Source: Ardenticatenales bacterium (GTDB lineage: Bacteria > Chloroflexota > Anaerolineae > Promineifilales > UBA4811). Taken from it: a stretch of 32,132 nucleotides of DNA. The notes below the pieces were generated by a model that had not been told where the DNA came from, did no database searches, and saw only the letters and a list, made by a program, of their open reading frames with translations. Positions 15,008 to 23,553 of the stretch are shown piece after piece (the first letter of the stretch is position 1; every line of letters begins with the position of its first letter). The stretch spans positions 1 to 32,132 of the forward strand of contig JAUVHW010000013.1 of the NCBI GenBank assembly GCA_030593075.1. Direction: 5' to 3'. The position numbers and the translations under genes were made by a program.

Positions 15008-17179
15008 ATGAGCGGACCTTCGGATTATGCCGGCTCGAACTCGCCCTGGTCACCGATCAGGCGTTGGTTGAGGATGGCGCGGCCGGCGGCTGTCGGCCTT
15101 CTGCTGGCCGCCGTGCTCGGCACCATTCTCGTCTCCAATCTCCTGCCCGCCCCGGAGTTCACCCTTGAGGCCGGAGACACCGCTCCTGAGGACATCCTGG
15201 CCCCGCAGAACATCACCTACGTCTCGGAGGTACTGACCGAGAGAGCGCGGCAAGAGGCACGCACCAACGTGCGCGATGCATATGATCCGCCCGACATGCG
15301 GGTAGCGCGCTCCCAGGTCAACCGCACCAGGCTCGTCCTCGATTTCCTCGAGACGATCCGGGCCGACTCGCTCGCCGACCGCGAACTCCAGATCGACTAC
15401 ATAGGCGCCATTCCCGAGTTGGATCTTCCGAGGGAGACGCTGGACACACTGCTTGACCTGACCGCCAGCGAGTGGGAGACCGTCCGTCAGGACACGCTCA
15501 CTGCGGTGGATCAGGCCATGCGCGAGCAGATCCGAGAAGACCGGCTCGACGAGGCCCGGGCAGCTGTTCCCTTGCTCGTCCGGTTGGAGCTTCCGGAGGA
15601 GCAGGCCACTGTGGTGACCGCTCTCGCGCAGCAACTGATCGTACCCAACTCATCGTACAACCCGCAGCTGACCGAGCAACGTCGGCAAGAGGCGGAGAAC
15701 AGCGTTGCCCCGGTGCAGCAGTCATTCGACATCAACTCCACTATCGTGTACCAAGGGGATACGGTCGACGAGGCAGATATTGAGGCCATGCAGCGGCTTG
15801 GCCTGATGCAGGCCGAGGCCGACTGGCGGGACAGCATCAGCCTTGTCGTCGCGGCCGTGCTCATCGTCGCCCTGCTCGGGCTGTATGTCCAGCGGCTACA
15901 CCCCGAGTTCTTTGCCAGCGGCCGCCACATGATGCTCCTGTCCCTCCAGCTAGTCCTCTTTGCCTTCACGGCCAAGCTTATTGTACCAGGGCGTGCAGTC
16001 GTCCCGTTTCTCTTCCCGGCGGCCGGGCTCTCCATGCTGCTCACGGTGCTGTTTGATCCCAACCTGGCCATCATGGTCAGCCTCTGCGTGGCAGCGGTAG
16101 TAGGCGTTATCAGTGAGAATTCGCTAGAGTTGGCGGTCTACACTGCTGCTGGCGGCATCATCTCCGCCCTGGTCATCAGAAAATCGGCCCGGATCAGCAC
16201 GTTCTTCAGGGCAGGAATCGTGGTGGGTGTCGCCAACGCCAGTGTGGTTCTGATCTTCAGGCTGGGCGGTTCAGACCTCCTGGGCATCCTTCAGCTGATC
16301 GGCGCGGGTCTCATCAACGGTCTCTTCTCGGCCGCGCTTACAGTGCTCGGCTTTTACGTGGTGGGCAACGTGTTCAACGTGGTAACTTCCCTGCAACTCC
16401 AGGAACTGGCCCGCCTGGACCACCCCCTGCTGCAGGAACTCCTGCGCAAGGCGCCCGGCACCTATCACCACAGCCTCATGGTGGCCAATTTGGCCGAGCA
16501 GGCCGCACAGCGGATCGGAGCGGATTCCGAGATGGTCCGGGTGGGCTCCTTCTACCACGACGTAGGCAAGATCGCCCGGCCGTACTTTTTCACTGAGAAT
16601 CAGAACGGTTCCAACGCTCACGCGCGCCTCGACCCTCACACCAGCGCTCAGGCTATCACCAACCACGTCAAGGATGGCCTGGACCTCGCAAGGCGCTACC
16701 GGCTACCCGAGAGGATTCGCGCCTTCATCCCCGAGCATCAGGGGACGCGTCTCGTGAGCTATTTCTACCACGAGGCGGTGGAGGCCGCAGGGGACGCAAG
16801 CCAGGTAGAGGAAGAGGATTATAGGTATCCGGGTCCCAAACCTCAGAGCCGCGAGACTGCTCTGGTGCTGTTGGCCGATTCCTGCGAGGCTGCGTCTACC
16901 GCGCTGCAGAGCCGCGCTGAGGAAGAAATCGAAAGGCTCGTTACCTCAATTGTGAATGAGATCGTGATGGAGGGTGAGCTGGACGAGTCGGGCCTGACAC
17001 TGGGTGACATCCAGGCAGTGAAGGAGAGCCTGACTGAAACCCTCCAGGGACGGTTCCATGATCGGCCAAGATACCCCGGACAGGAGGCAGCCGATCACCC
17101 GGACACGCCTCCCAAAGAGGATGACAAAGCCCGCACTCGGCCAGGGCTGAGCGTGGCGGGCAGCGAGGAGGAGGAGTAG
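15008..17179 (+). CDS. pgpH: PgpH-type 7TM-HD cyclic-di-AMP phosphodiesterase
   Basis: A 723-residue membrane receptor-like enzyme that hydrolyses the second messenger c-di-AMP to pApA in PgpH relatives. After one N-terminal helix (about 25-47) comes an extracytoplasmic 7TMR-HDED sensor region (about 50-285). A multi-helix 7TM block follows (about 290-475), then a cytoplasmic HD domain with His487-His488 in TYHHSLMVANL and His517-Asp518 in FYHDVGK. Later HD-domain parts include DPHTSAQAITNHV and EHQGTRL. The tail is acidic and disordered. It lies directly before ybeY, as in many bacteria, with ybeY starting one base after its stop. No diadenylate cyclase gene is in the window, so use of c-di-AMP in this organism is inferred. 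Confidence 0.92.
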   Translation: MSGPSDYAGSNSPWSPIRRWLRMARPAAVGLLLAAVLGTILVSNLLPAPEFTLEAGDTAPEDILAPQNITYVSEVLTERARQEARTNVRDAYDPPDMRVARSQVNRTRLVLDFLETIRADSLADRELQIDYIGAIPELDLPRETLDTLLDLTASEWETVRQDTLTAVDQAMREQIREDRLDEARAAVPLLVRLELPEEQATVVTALAQQLIVPNSSYNPQLTEQRRQEAENSVAPVQQSFDINSTIVYQGDTVDEADIEAMQRLGLMQAEADWRDSISLVVAAVLIVALLGLYVQRLHPEFFASGRHMMLLSLQLVLFAFTAKLIVPGRAVVPFLFPAAGLSMLLTVLFDPNLAIMVSLCVAAVVGVISENSLELAVYTAAGGIISALVIRKSARISTFFRAGIVVGVANASVVLIFRLGGSDLLGILQLIGAGLINGLFSAALTVLGFYVVGNVFNVVTSLQLQELARLDHPLLQELLRKAPGTYHHSLMVANLAEQAAQRIGADSEMVRVGSFYHDVGKIARPYFFTENQNGSNAHARLDPHTSAQAITNHVKDGLDLARRYRLPERIRAFIPEHQGTRLVSYFYHEAVEAAGDASQVEEEDYRYPGPKPQSRETALVLLADSCEAASTALQSRAEEEIERLVTSIVNEIVMEGELDESGLTLGDIQAVKESLTETLQGRFHDRPRYPGQEAADHPDTPPKEDDKARTRPGLSVAGSEEEE

Positions 17180-17180
17180 G

Positions 17181-17639
17181 GTGTACCGAATTGAGGTGTC
17201 GATCGCCGAAGGTATCGACGCCACCATCTCGGACGGCCTGCTCCAGGCCGCGGCTCGCGCCGCGCTGGTCAACCAGAACGCACCCGAAGGCGAGTTGACA
17301 ATCCTCGTCACCAGCGACGAACGGATGGCGGAGCTCAACCAGGCCCACCGCGGGGTAGCCGCCACGACCGACGTCCTCTCTTTCCCGGCCGGCGATCCTC
17401 TCCCGATTCCAGACCATGTCCGCTACTTCGGCGACATTGCCATCAGCCTGCCCCAGGCCCGGGACCAGGCTGCTGAGCGGGGGCACGCTCTGGACGCAGA
17501 GCTCCAACTGCTGGTAGTCCACGGGGCCCTCCACCTACTCGGACACGACCATGCGATACGAGAAGACAAGCTCCGCATGTGGGCTGTGCAGGAGGAAATC
17601 CTGACCGCGCTGGGGGTATCTGTCTCGGTAGAGTCATAG
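17181..17639 (+). CDS. ybeY: Endoribonuclease / rRNA maturation factor YbeY
   Basis: A 152-residue zinc metalloprotein needed for 16S rRNA 3'-end maturation and ribosome quality control. The metal site is the family motif HGALHLLGHDH, with His114, His118 and His124 as ligands. The conserved core segment is LNQAHRGVAATTDVLSFP followed by YFGDIAISLPQA. The GTG start at 17181 follows the upstream stop by one base and is preceded by a strong GGAGGAGGAG purine run, which lies in the end of the PgpH gene and suggests tight coupling. The usual downstream neighbours (diacylglycerol kinase, era) are absent; the next gene is a glycosyltransferase. Confidence 0.95.
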   Translation: MYRIEVSIAEGIDATISDGLLQAAARAALVNQNAPEGELTILVTSDERMAELNQAHRGVAATTDVLSFPAGDPLPIPDHVRYFGDIAISLPQARDQAAERGHALDAELQLLVVHGALHLLGHDHAIREDKLRMWAVQEEILTALGVSVSVES

Positions 17640-17670
17640 CAGCACCTCCACGACCACCACCAGGTGCTGC
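17639..17670 (+). terminator. Stem-loop after ybeY
   Basis: GCAGCACCT (17639-17647) pairs perfectly with AGGTGCTGC (17662-17670) around a 14-base loop; the first base belongs to the ybeY stop codon. No T-run follows (CCCTGCCCC), so it may be a Rho-dependent or mRNA-end-stabilising stem. It separates housekeeping genes from the glycan block. Confidence 0.55.
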
Positions 17671-17696
17671 CCCTGCCCCGTTCCGCCAGGAAAGCA

Positions 17697-19778
17697 ATGA
17701 CCACCTCTGGGTTAGCGGCCGCTGCATCCAGCACTGAGAGAAGCAGGGCGGCCGTCTGGCCCTTGCTGGTGGTAGGGCTGGCCTTTTTCCTCCGCGTCTA
17801 TCTACTCTCCAGCGTCCCTTTTGGCTGGCACCCCGACGAAGCCACCAAGGCTCTCCTGGCCCGCGATTTGCTGGCAGGCGAGGACCGCCCAGTATTCTTC
17901 TCGGCCTTTACCGGCCGGGATGCGCTGTACGTCTATCTGGAAGCGGCTACCTTTGCGTTGCTGGGCGAGGGGATGTTCGCCGGCCGGTTGCTCTCGGCGC
18001 TGATCGGGGTGCTCACGGTGGCCTGCACTTACGCAGTGGGCAGGGAGCTGTTCAATCGACGTGTGGGGCTGTTTGCGGCCGCGCTGCTTGGCGTGTCCCT
18101 CTGGCACCTCATCGCCAGCCGCAACGGTTATCGGGCGGTGATACAGCCGCTGGTGCAGCTTCCTGTGTTCTGGTTCCTGTTTCGGGGCTTGCGACTTCCC
18201 CCGTCAGGGTGGCGAGCAAGTGGGCGCCTCCTGGCCGCGGGGTTGTTCCTGGGCCTTACCCAGTACACCTATACGGCCGCTCGTGCATTCCCCATCCTCA
18301 TCCTAGCAGTGGTTCTTTCGATGTGGATGATCGCCCCTTCAGCGGTCGGACGCCGGTGGAGGCCCATCGCCGCCATGTTTCTCGTCGCGGCCGCCGTCGC
18401 TCTGCCGTTGGCAGGGCACTTTGCGCGGAACCCGACCGATTTCTACGGCCGCGCGACCCAGATTTCGGTATCGGCTCCTGCGTGGGCCGGAGGAGACCCA
18501 TGGGGCCGCCTGTGGCAGAGCGTCAGAGAGACTGCGGGCATGTTCACCAGCTGGGGCGATCCGAACTACCGCTTCAACCTGGCAGGCCGGCCGGTGTTCG
18601 GTCTGGCAGAGGGGACGCTATTCTACTGCGGCTTGCTGCTTGCCCTCTGGCTCACCTTCCGGCGACAGCAGTCGCACCGCGCTGCACACGCAGCGCTGCT
18701 CCTCTGGTTGGGGATCATGCTACTCCCGATGACGCTCTCGGCGGAGAGCCTGCCCTACTACCAACGCGCCATCGGCGTTCTGCCGGCAGTCTACTTCTTT
18801 CCCGCTTTGTCTGTGGACGCCGCTATCGCGTGGGTCGAGCGCCACAAGCTCTTCCTCGACTCCGCGCGGGCCGTGGGCATTCTGGTTCTCCTCTGGTGCC
18901 TCCTCTCTCTGGCCCTGGAGGTGCATCAGGCGTATTCCGTCGAGTGGCACCAGGCGGAGCGCAACGACAGCGACCGCCGCGTGGCGATGGTGTATGCGGC
19001 CGAGTACCTGAGACGATCAGAACCAGCCGGGGAACTCTATCTCTCAAGCGAGTACAGCGAGCACCCCACGCTGGCTTTCCTGGCCCCAGGGCAATACGAG
19101 GGCATACACTGGTTCGACGCACGGCAGAGCCTGCCGCTGGCACCGTCCGAGGCGACGTATCTGCTGCTCCTGGAGAACGCACCTCAGCCAGCGCTCCTGA
19201 GCCGGGTCCCGCGCCTGCAGCGGATCGATACCCGCCTCGATCGCTTTGGCCGACCCGTTCTAGAGGTCTACCGCTGGCGCGAAGGAGTCCCTCCGGCACC
19301 CTCCGACGTGTCACCTGTCATCTGGTCCTGGGAGGTGACGTTCGAACCGGGTGACCCTCAGGGGTTGCGCCACCAGATCCCCCCGCCCGTGAACCTGGGC
19401 AACGTGCTAGAGTACGTCGGAAACGACCGTAGCTCCGATGTGCTGCAACCGGGCGGGACCCTTGAGTTGGTGCTGTACTGGCGGCTGCTTCAGCGGCCGG
19501 AGCGTCACTACTCTATCTTTGCCCACCTACTGGATTCCCAGAGCCACATCGCGGCCGAGTACGACGCCAACCGCTACCCCACTTCTTTCTGGCAGGAGAA
19601 CGGTGGCGAGACCCTGCTGAGCTATTTCCCCTTATCGACTGAGGCGGGCATTGAGGCGGGAGAGTACCAATTGGAGATCGGCGTCTACCACCAGCCAACG
19701 GGGGAGCGGCTTCAGGTATATGACGGCGAGGAAACGGTGGCGGACCGCCTGCTGCTGCGGCCGGTGAAGGTGCACTGA
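17697..19778 (+). CDS. GT39/ArnT-like membrane glycosyltransferase with C-terminal beta-sandwich
   Basis: A 693-residue GT-C fold protein that would move a sugar from a polyprenyl-phosphate donor to an acceptor outside the membrane. The first extracytoplasmic loop holds Asp47-Glu48 in GWHPDEATKALLARDLL, the acidic pair expected for the catalytic base of GT-C enzymes, followed by about ten membrane helices up to residue 400. The C-terminal 150 residues are a soluble domain with YSIFAHLL, RYPTSFW and GEYQLEIGVYHQPTGERL. Similar domains are in two other proteins of this window. The start is ATG at 17697, with AGGA five bases upstream; an in-frame GTG at 17664 lies inside the hairpin after ybeY. 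The acceptor and the sugar are unknown. Confidence 0.8.
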   Translation: MTTSGLAAAASSTERSRAAVWPLLVVGLAFFLRVYLLSSVPFGWHPDEATKALLARDLLAGEDRPVFFSAFTGRDALYVYLEAATFALLGEGMFAGRLLSALIGVLTVACTYAVGRELFNRRVGLFAAALLGVSLWHLIASRNGYRAVIQPLVQLPVFWFLFRGLRLPPSGWRASGRLLAAGLFLGLTQYTYTAARAFPILILAVVLSMWMIAPSAVGRRWRPIAAMFLVAAAVALPLAGHFARNPTDFYGRATQISVSAPAWAGGDPWGRLWQSVRETAGMFTSWGDPNYRFNLAGRPVFGLAEGTLFYCGLLLALWLTFRRQQSHRAAHAALLLWLGIMLLPMTLSAESLPYYQRAIGVLPAVYFFPALSVDAAIAWVERHKLFLDSARAVGILVLLWCLLSLALEVHQAYSVEWHQAERNDSDRRVAMVYAAEYLRRSEPAGELYLSSEYSEHPTLAFLAPGQYEGIHWFDARQSLPLAPSEATYLLLLENAPQPALLSRVPRLQRIDTRLDRFGRPVLEVYRWREGVPPAPSDVSPVIWSWEVTFEPGDPQGLRHQIPPPVNLGNVLEYVGNDRSSDVLQPGGTLELVLYWRLLQRPERHYSIFAHLLDSQSHIAAEYDANRYPTSFWQENGGETLLSYFPLSTEAGIEAGEYQLEIGVYHQPTGERLQVYDGEETVADRLLLRPVKVH

Positions 19779-19791
19779 ACGCAATCCTGCC

Positions 19792-21147
19792 CTACTGCCG
19801 GTGAGGCTCGGCGTCAAGCGACGCCCGCGCTGGCGCCAAAGGCACGACGAAATAGCTGGTCAGGCTGTACTCCATGACCGGTGCAATCAGCCTCTGCGCT
19901 CTGTCGGCAATGCCGCCATAGCCCCCGCCCAGATACCAGATGGCAGCGCCTTTGACCTCGGGGAAAGGCGCATACAGCGCCGAAGTCCAGGCGATATCGC
20001 GCATGGCCTCGTTCACAGAGGGGACGTCGTTGTACACCCAGCCCCACTCGGTGATCAAGATGGTCGGCCGGGGGATGCCATGCTGGTCACAGACCTGAAA
20101 GAGGCGCAGAAAGCGACCGACACGGAATGGATACTGAGCCGCGATGTCATCCCGCGTTAGGCTGTACTCGTGCACTGCAACCGCCAGGCGGTCGGGATGC
20201 TCGCCCGCCAGCCGCAGGAAATCGAGCATGGCAGGGGACTGCCAGTCCTCGGGCTCTGGCTCCCCGGTCGACCAGCCAAAGGCAGCCCAGCGAAAACCCG
20301 CGTCCAACGTCATTTGGGCTGTTGCCAGGGAGAACAGAGCCAGCCACTCAGAGCGGTTCTTGTCTATCTCATTGACCGTCTCCAGCCAGACGAGGGAGGG
20401 GTCGAGTTCAGGCGGGAACAGGCTGCGGTGCTGCTCCCAGTGCAGTCGGGCTGCTTCCTCAGGCGGCAGGTCGTAATTCGGCACGCCGTCAGTACTCCGA
20501 AAGACAAGAGTGTGAGGCACTCCACTCGACTGCACGAGTCCCTGAGCTTCATAGAGGGGTCCGGCGTAATCCACACTCTTGAGGAAAAAGGGTACCCCAG
20601 CCTCATCCAGACGACGCATCCACTCTCCCAACCCCCTCTCGTTCCCACCCACACTGACGTGAAAGCCTATCTTGGCTGTACCGAGATCCTGACCGGAGGC
20701 TTGCAGCTCGGCCCTGACAACAGCGAAGTCAATGGTCGGGAATGGCGTGCTGGTAGGCGTCGCTGTTCGCGGTGCAGCCTTGGCGGCCGGCGTGCGCGGC
20801 ACAGGCGTCGCGCCAGCCGCCTCCCCTCCCGAGATCGCCGGGAGATAGACCTCTGAGACAGCGTTCACCCGTTCAGGCGAAGGAGTCGCCGCTAGACCGG
20901 TAGACAGGTCCGCCGCCGGAGCTGCGTCAGGCTCTGAATCAGGCAATGCTCCCGTTGCCGCCGGCGACCTGCTGTAGAGAGCGGTCCCGCTCCCTTTTGG
21001 CGGGGCAACCTCGGGTTCGGGCATGCGAATCCGTGCGTAGAAAACCATGGTCACAAGCAGGGCAAGCAGGGCCCCCGCGACCACAAGGAGCACAGTCCCA
21101 CGGCGAGCAGGGGGGCACAGCTGCCAGCCGTCAGCCGCCACTCCCAT
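19792..21147 (-). CDS. Membrane-anchored clan GH-A-like glycoside hydrolase fold protein
   Basis: A 451-residue protein I can place by fold only. A short cytoplasmic N-terminus, one hydrophobic helix (about 17-36), a long Ala/Pro/Thr linker (about 40-135), then a TIM-barrel-like domain. The barrel begins near KIGFHVSVGG. Two glutamates stand where clan GH-A hydrolases have acid/base and nucleophile: Asn259-Glu260 in LETVNEID and Glu367 in LITEWGWVYND, 107 residues apart, with VHEYS between them. Hydrolysis or transglycosylation of a surface glycan is inferred. It is the last gene of a minus-strand unit after DUF2079 and YfhO genes, 66 bases after the YfhO stop. The only upstream ATG is at 21147; a GTG at 21141 has better Shine-Dalgarno spacing. 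Confidence 0.65.
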   Translation of the reverse strand: MGVAADGWQLCPPARRGTVLLVVAGALLALLVTMVFYARIRMPEPEVAPPKGSGTALYSRSPAATGALPDSEPDAAPAADLSTGLAATPSPERVNAVSEVYLPAISGGEAAGATPVPRTPAAKAAPRTATPTSTPFPTIDFAVVRAELQASGQDLGTAKIGFHVSVGGNERGLGEWMRRLDEAGVPFFLKSVDYAGPLYEAQGLVQSSGVPHTLVFRSTDGVPNYDLPPEEAARLHWEQHRSLFPPELDPSLVWLETVNEIDKNRSEWLALFSLATAQMTLDAGFRWAAFGWSTGEPEPEDWQSPAMLDFLRLAGEHPDRLAVAVHEYSLTRDDIAAQYPFRVGRFLRLFQVCDQHGIPRPTILITEWGWVYNDVPSVNEAMRDIAWTSALYAPFPEVKGAAIWYLGGGYGGIADRAQRLIAPVMEYSLTSYFVVPLAPARASLDAEPHRQ

Positions 21148-21213
21148 CGCCTCATCAGGCGCTTGCCGTCGTTCCTTCTCAGGGGTCAGGTCGGTCAGTC
21201 TCCCACTTGCTTG

Positions 21214-23553
21214 TTAACGCCAGCGCTCAAAGAGACGAGCCGGCCGCACGATGGCGATCACTAGCACTACCACTGCCAACAACGTCACCCCTGCGCCCCA
21301 CTGCAGCGATAGCGGCCGGTAGGCGAACTCCACCGAGTGCTTGCCGGCCGGGACGCAGACCGCCCGAACCGCCGTGTAAGCTACTAGCGGCTCTGCCGGC
21401 GTGTCATCCACCGTAACCCGCCACCCTGGGTAGGCGGTCTCGCTCAATACCAGAAGAGCTGGAGCCTGGCTATCTGTCTCGATCAGCCAGTAGCCTGGTC
21501 GCTCCTCCACGACGTGTGCCGTTCCAGGTGAATCCGGCGCCGGTCCCACCGTGCAGGCCGCCGGCTGGCTCAGGATCACGGTCTCAGCGGGGTCCAAGTC
21601 GGGTGCATGGATGCGAGCTATGGCGGTGACGGTATCGCTAATCTCCTCGGTCTGGTAGACCAGCCGGGCAATGGGCAGGCTCCGGGCTCGACGATAGACC
21701 CATACGGACGCGGTGTTGCCTACCAATTCCAGCGGCCGGTCGCCCTGCGTGTAATCGGCGAGAGGCACGGGAGCAATCACATACTCGGCTCCCAGGACAT
21801 CGTAGGCCGTCGACCGGGGGTCGGGCACCGAGGCAGCAAGGTCATGAGTAGCAGCGACCTCAAGGGCATTGTAGCCAAAGATGCTGCGCAGCCCGACCCG
21901 GCCGGCGCCGTTCTGGGCAAAGATGGAAACGCCCCACGGCAGGACACGACCACCTGTCTCACCGATGATCTGGTGGGCATCCGTCCACAATGGGTCAGGC
22001 GCGGTGGGCTCCAGCCGAACCAACTTGAGCCCAAAGCTCCACAGATCCACTACCGTCAGTGTCAGCAGCCCGGCCGCCAGGACCGGCCGCAGCTTGGTGC
22101 CACCGTCGCCAGTCCTCAGGTAACTCCAGAGAAGCGCCCCCGCCACCAGAAAGAGAGCCAGCGCCCAGGACCAGCCGCCAAGCTGGTGCCACAGCCGGCC
22201 GCTGGTTTCAGTCGGGTGCTGAGCAGCAAAGACTGCTCCGGTCACCGCCAGCCCCAGACAACCCAGCACGGCCGCCAAGACCAGCGACCGCCGCATCAGC
22301 GGGCGCAACAATGCGCGCCGCTCTTCGGCCGGCAGACGCTGCCATACCGAGATCGCCTCCCCCAGCAGCGCGCTGGCGGCGAAAGTGAACAGTATGAGCG
22401 CGCGGCCGGGCGCTCTCACCAGGCGAAAGAGCGGCAAGAGACCATAGGCTGCCCGATACAGGAATCCGTACCTGCCCAGTGCCAGCAATAGACCGAGCAG
22501 AGTCAGCCCCACGTAATACCAGGTGAGACGGCTCGGCTTGCGCAGGCCCAACAGCAATCCCAGGATGGGCAGCAGGCCAGCATAGTAAGTGAGCTCGGCA
22601 AAGTTCGGCACACTCCAGTAGCCGGCTCGCGTCGGCTCCCCAAAGTACTCCGGAATAAGCAAGGTGATGAGGTGGGACGGCGGAAAGGAGAAATCAGTGG
22701 CGAACTCAAAGGTCGACGCGGCGGCCCGAGCCGAATTCAGGCCCAGCTCGATGAAAGGCACCATCTGCACCCCGCTCAGAAATAATCCCCCCAGCCCGCT
22801 AAGCGCGGCCTGCCGCACCACCAGTCTCCACTGCCCGGTGGTAAGGCCCAGGAAGAGCGCAAACCCCATCCAAACCAGAACAAGGTAGAGCAGAGAGGCG
22901 GTGTGGCCTGCGAGGACCGCCAGCGCCACCGGCACCGCGGCGAACAGCGCCTCCCGGACAGTACCCCTCCCCACACTGCAATCCAAGGCCAGCAGCATCC
23001 ACGGCAGCCACGCGGACGTCGCCAGGAGCCCAATGTGCCCCGCCCACAGGCGCGCGGTGGCGAACCCGCTGAAGCAAAAGGCCATTCCCGCCAACAGCGC
23101 GGCCAGCGAGCTGCCCCGCATGCGCCGGACAAAGAGCAGCATGCCGACACCTGCCAGGCAGACGTGAAGCGCCACGTACCAACTGACGCCAAGATTGGCT
23201 GGCAATAGGATAGCCAACCAGGCAGGTGGATAGAACACGCCCGCTTGTGGGTTGCTGATGAACGGATACCCGCCGAAATGGTAGGGATCCCACAGCGGCA
23301 GACTACCTTGCCAGACCTCCTGGCGGGCGAAGCTGAACCAGGGGTAGAAGAGCCCCTGCACATCGTGTCCGCCCAGCGCCCGGCCCGAGGCAGGAAACAG
23401 GGACTGCCCCATGAAGACCAGGGTCAGAGCCATCAGCAGGGCGACGTGCGCCCAGGTTGACAGGCGATGCTGGCTGCTGCCGTGGTTGGGGCTGGCGTTT
23501 GGTCCACTTCCAGACATGTCAGCCATGGCTGCCAAAGGCGTGATGCGCTTCAC
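21214..23553 (-). CDS. YfhO family membrane protein
   Basis: A 779-residue multi-spanning protein of the YfhO family (about 12-14 helices). In Gram-positive bacteria YfhO members attach sugars to (lipo)teichoic acids, and the fold is GT-C-like. The first outer loop contains GGHDVQGLFYPWF followed by GSLPLWDPYHFGGYPF, the family signature. The C-terminal soluble part has AETVILSQPA and LVLSETAYPGWRVTVDDTPA, then a last helix near the end. A transferase role on an extracellular polymer is inferred. The GTG start overlaps the DUF2079 stop in GTGA (23550-23553), so translation is coupled; a weak ribosome binding site makes an internal Met (codon 10 or 13) possible. Confidence 0.85.
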   Translation of the reverse strand: MKRITPLAAMADMSGSGPNASPNHGSSQHRLSTWAHVALLMALTLVFMGQSLFPASGRALGGHDVQGLFYPWFSFARQEVWQGSLPLWDPYHFGGYPFISNPQAGVFYPPAWLAILLPANLGVSWYVALHVCLAGVGMLLFVRRMRGSSLAALLAGMAFCFSGFATARLWAGHIGLLATSAWLPWMLLALDCSVGRGTVREALFAAVPVALAVLAGHTASLLYLVLVWMGFALFLGLTTGQWRLVVRQAALSGLGGLFLSGVQMVPFIELGLNSARAAASTFEFATDFSFPPSHLITLLIPEYFGEPTRAGYWSVPNFAELTYYAGLLPILGLLLGLRKPSRLTWYYVGLTLLGLLLALGRYGFLYRAAYGLLPLFRLVRAPGRALILFTFAASALLGEAISVWQRLPAEERRALLRPLMRRSLVLAAVLGCLGLAVTGAVFAAQHPTETSGRLWHQLGGWSWALALFLVAGALLWSYLRTGDGGTKLRPVLAAGLLTLTVVDLWSFGLKLVRLEPTAPDPLWTDAHQIIGETGGRVLPWGVSIFAQNGAGRVGLRSIFGYNALEVAATHDLAASVPDPRSTAYDVLGAEYVIAPVPLADYTQGDRPLELVGNTASVWVYRRARSLPIARLVYQTEEISDTVTAIARIHAPDLDPAETVILSQPAACTVGPAPDSPGTAHVVEERPGYWLIETDSQAPALLVLSETAYPGWRVTVDDTPAEPLVAYTAVRAVCVPAGKHSVEFAYRPLSLQWGAGVTLLAVVVLVIAIVRPARLFERWR

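Noticed and set aside
18209-19354. 381-codon frame overlapping the first GT39-like gene on the same strand
   Set aside because: The translation is Arg/Pro/Gly-rich with no membrane helices or motifs, while the other frame gives a complete GT-C protein.
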